NCBI GenBank assembly: GCA_030674185.1
Contig: CM060308.1
Location: 30,542,504 to 30,557,503 of the forward strand
Direction of reading: 5' to 3'
Origin: Monoplex corrugatus
Lineage: Eukaryota; Mollusca; Gastropoda; Littorinimorpha; Ranellidae
Length of the DNA stretch: 15,000 nucleotides
How positions within the stretch are numbered: position 1 is the stretch's first letter; each line of letters begins with the position of its first letter. Under the pieces are notes generated by a model. The model had not been told where the DNA came from and searched no databases. It worked only from the letters and a program-made list of their open reading frames with translations. The position numbers were made by a program, and so were the translations under genes. Shown here piece by piece: positions 14,467-15,000 of the stretch.

Positions 14467-14470
<4 letters not shown>
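14103..14470. other. No recognised feature
   Basis: Unassigned sequence. Open frames that cover it are extended by the flanking repeats and carry no known motif. Confidence 0.5.
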
Positions 14471-14511
<41 letters not shown>

Positions 14512-14603
14512 TGTGTGTGTGTGTGTGTGTGGCACGCGCACTCACCTGCGCATGTGCGTGTGTGTTTGTTTTTTGTGTGTGTATGTGTGTGTATATGTGT
14601 GTA

Positions 14604-14637
<34 letters not shown>

Positions 14638-14794
14638 TGTGTGTGTGTGTGTGTGTGTTTGTGCGTGAGCACTCACCTGTGCATGTGCGTGTTTGTTTGT
14701 GTGTATGTGTGTATGTAAGAGAGAGAGTTGTGTGTGTGTGTGTGTTTGTGTGTTGTGTTTGTTCGTGCACATTCACCTGCGCATGTGAGAGTGA

Positions 14795-14869
<75 letters not shown>
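14471..14869. repeat. (GT)n/(GA)n array with higher-order unit
   Basis: GT repeats with GA patches (14622-14637, 14718-14727) are broken by a conserved block CTCACCTGYGCATGTG. The block starts at 14541, 14672 and, as TTCACCTGCGCATGTG, at 14772. The spacing is 131 and 100 bp, and the order in each unit is block, TGTTTGTTT-type stretch, GT with TATGTG, GA patch, GT. The array is therefore a degenerate minisatellite of about 100-130 bp built from microsatellite DNA. The last unit is mostly pure GT (14799-14868). Confidence 0.88.
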
Positions 14870-14872
<3 letters not shown>

Positions 14873-15000
14873 GTGAAGTTATACATGTGTGTGCATATAT
14901 GCACGCTTGCTGGCATTTATGCTTGAGTGGATGTACACTCGATTTCATATTATTATTATCATAGTTTTGTTTTAGGCGTATGTGATTAGCATTTAAAACA
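14870..15000. other. No recognised feature
   Basis: AT-rich sequence to the window end, with no feature seen. Confidence 0.5.

Overview
WHAT KIND OF DNA. The window looks like nuclear intergenic or intronic DNA from an animal with a repeat-rich genome, most likely a lophotrochozoan such as a mollusc. The reasons are long dinucleotide arrays (GT, CT/GA, CTGT), several families of decayed dispersed repeats, two 5'-truncated LINE insertions with target-site duplications, and no long open reading frame outside low-complexity sequence. The taxonomic guess is inference from overall texture and from the flavour of the LINE protein tail. I see no host protein-coding gene, no rRNA gene and no convincing functional tRNA gene. 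LAYOUT. 1-960: copy of dispersed repeat A carrying a (GA)n array and a G-rich tract, then a short conserved tail (B) on the minus strand and a poly-C run. 1170-2400: an 11-unit degenerate minisatellite that continues into dispersed repeat C, which is split by a LINE 3' fragment (1963-2331, minus strand) flanked by a perfect 12-bp duplication. 2420-2567: tetranucleotide array. 2998-3425: element with roughly 120-bp inverted arms. 3654-3785: second copy of A. 4022-4960: poly-T, a tRNA-like segment, and repeat D copy 1, itself split by a second LINE 3' fragment (4728-4906) with an 11-bp duplication. 4976-5560: second copy of C, ending in G-runs. 5851-6235: VNTR built on TGTCCATATATAACGTA. 6441-6575: pyrimidine array. 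6764-7036: 140-bp tandem duplication. 7440-8125: the only GC- and CpG-rich stretch, with an ideal splice-donor string and a cluster of TGACTCA motifs; this is the best candidate for a promoter or enhancer. 8928-8985: third copy of tail B. 9091-9281: near-perfect palindrome bounded by TTAA. 9295-9850 and 11908-12097: repeat D copies 2 and 3. 10095-10194 and 10727-10833: repeat E copies. 10847-12366 and 13958-14869: long GT/AC, CG and CT arrays, the last with a higher-order unit. 12370-13430 is mostly plain AT-rich DNA. HOW THE PARTS RELATE. The window is best read as a stratigraphy of insertions. Repeats C and D were present first and were later invaded by two copies of the same LINE, in opposite orientations. 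Repeat D shows variable 5' truncation with a constant 3' end, as expected of target-primed retrotransposition. Tail B ends in AATAAA and occurs behind different upstream sequences, which suggests a shared retroelement 3' end. No new multi-gene biological system is visible. The points most worth a second look are the palindrome, the two satellite arrays and the CpG-rich block.
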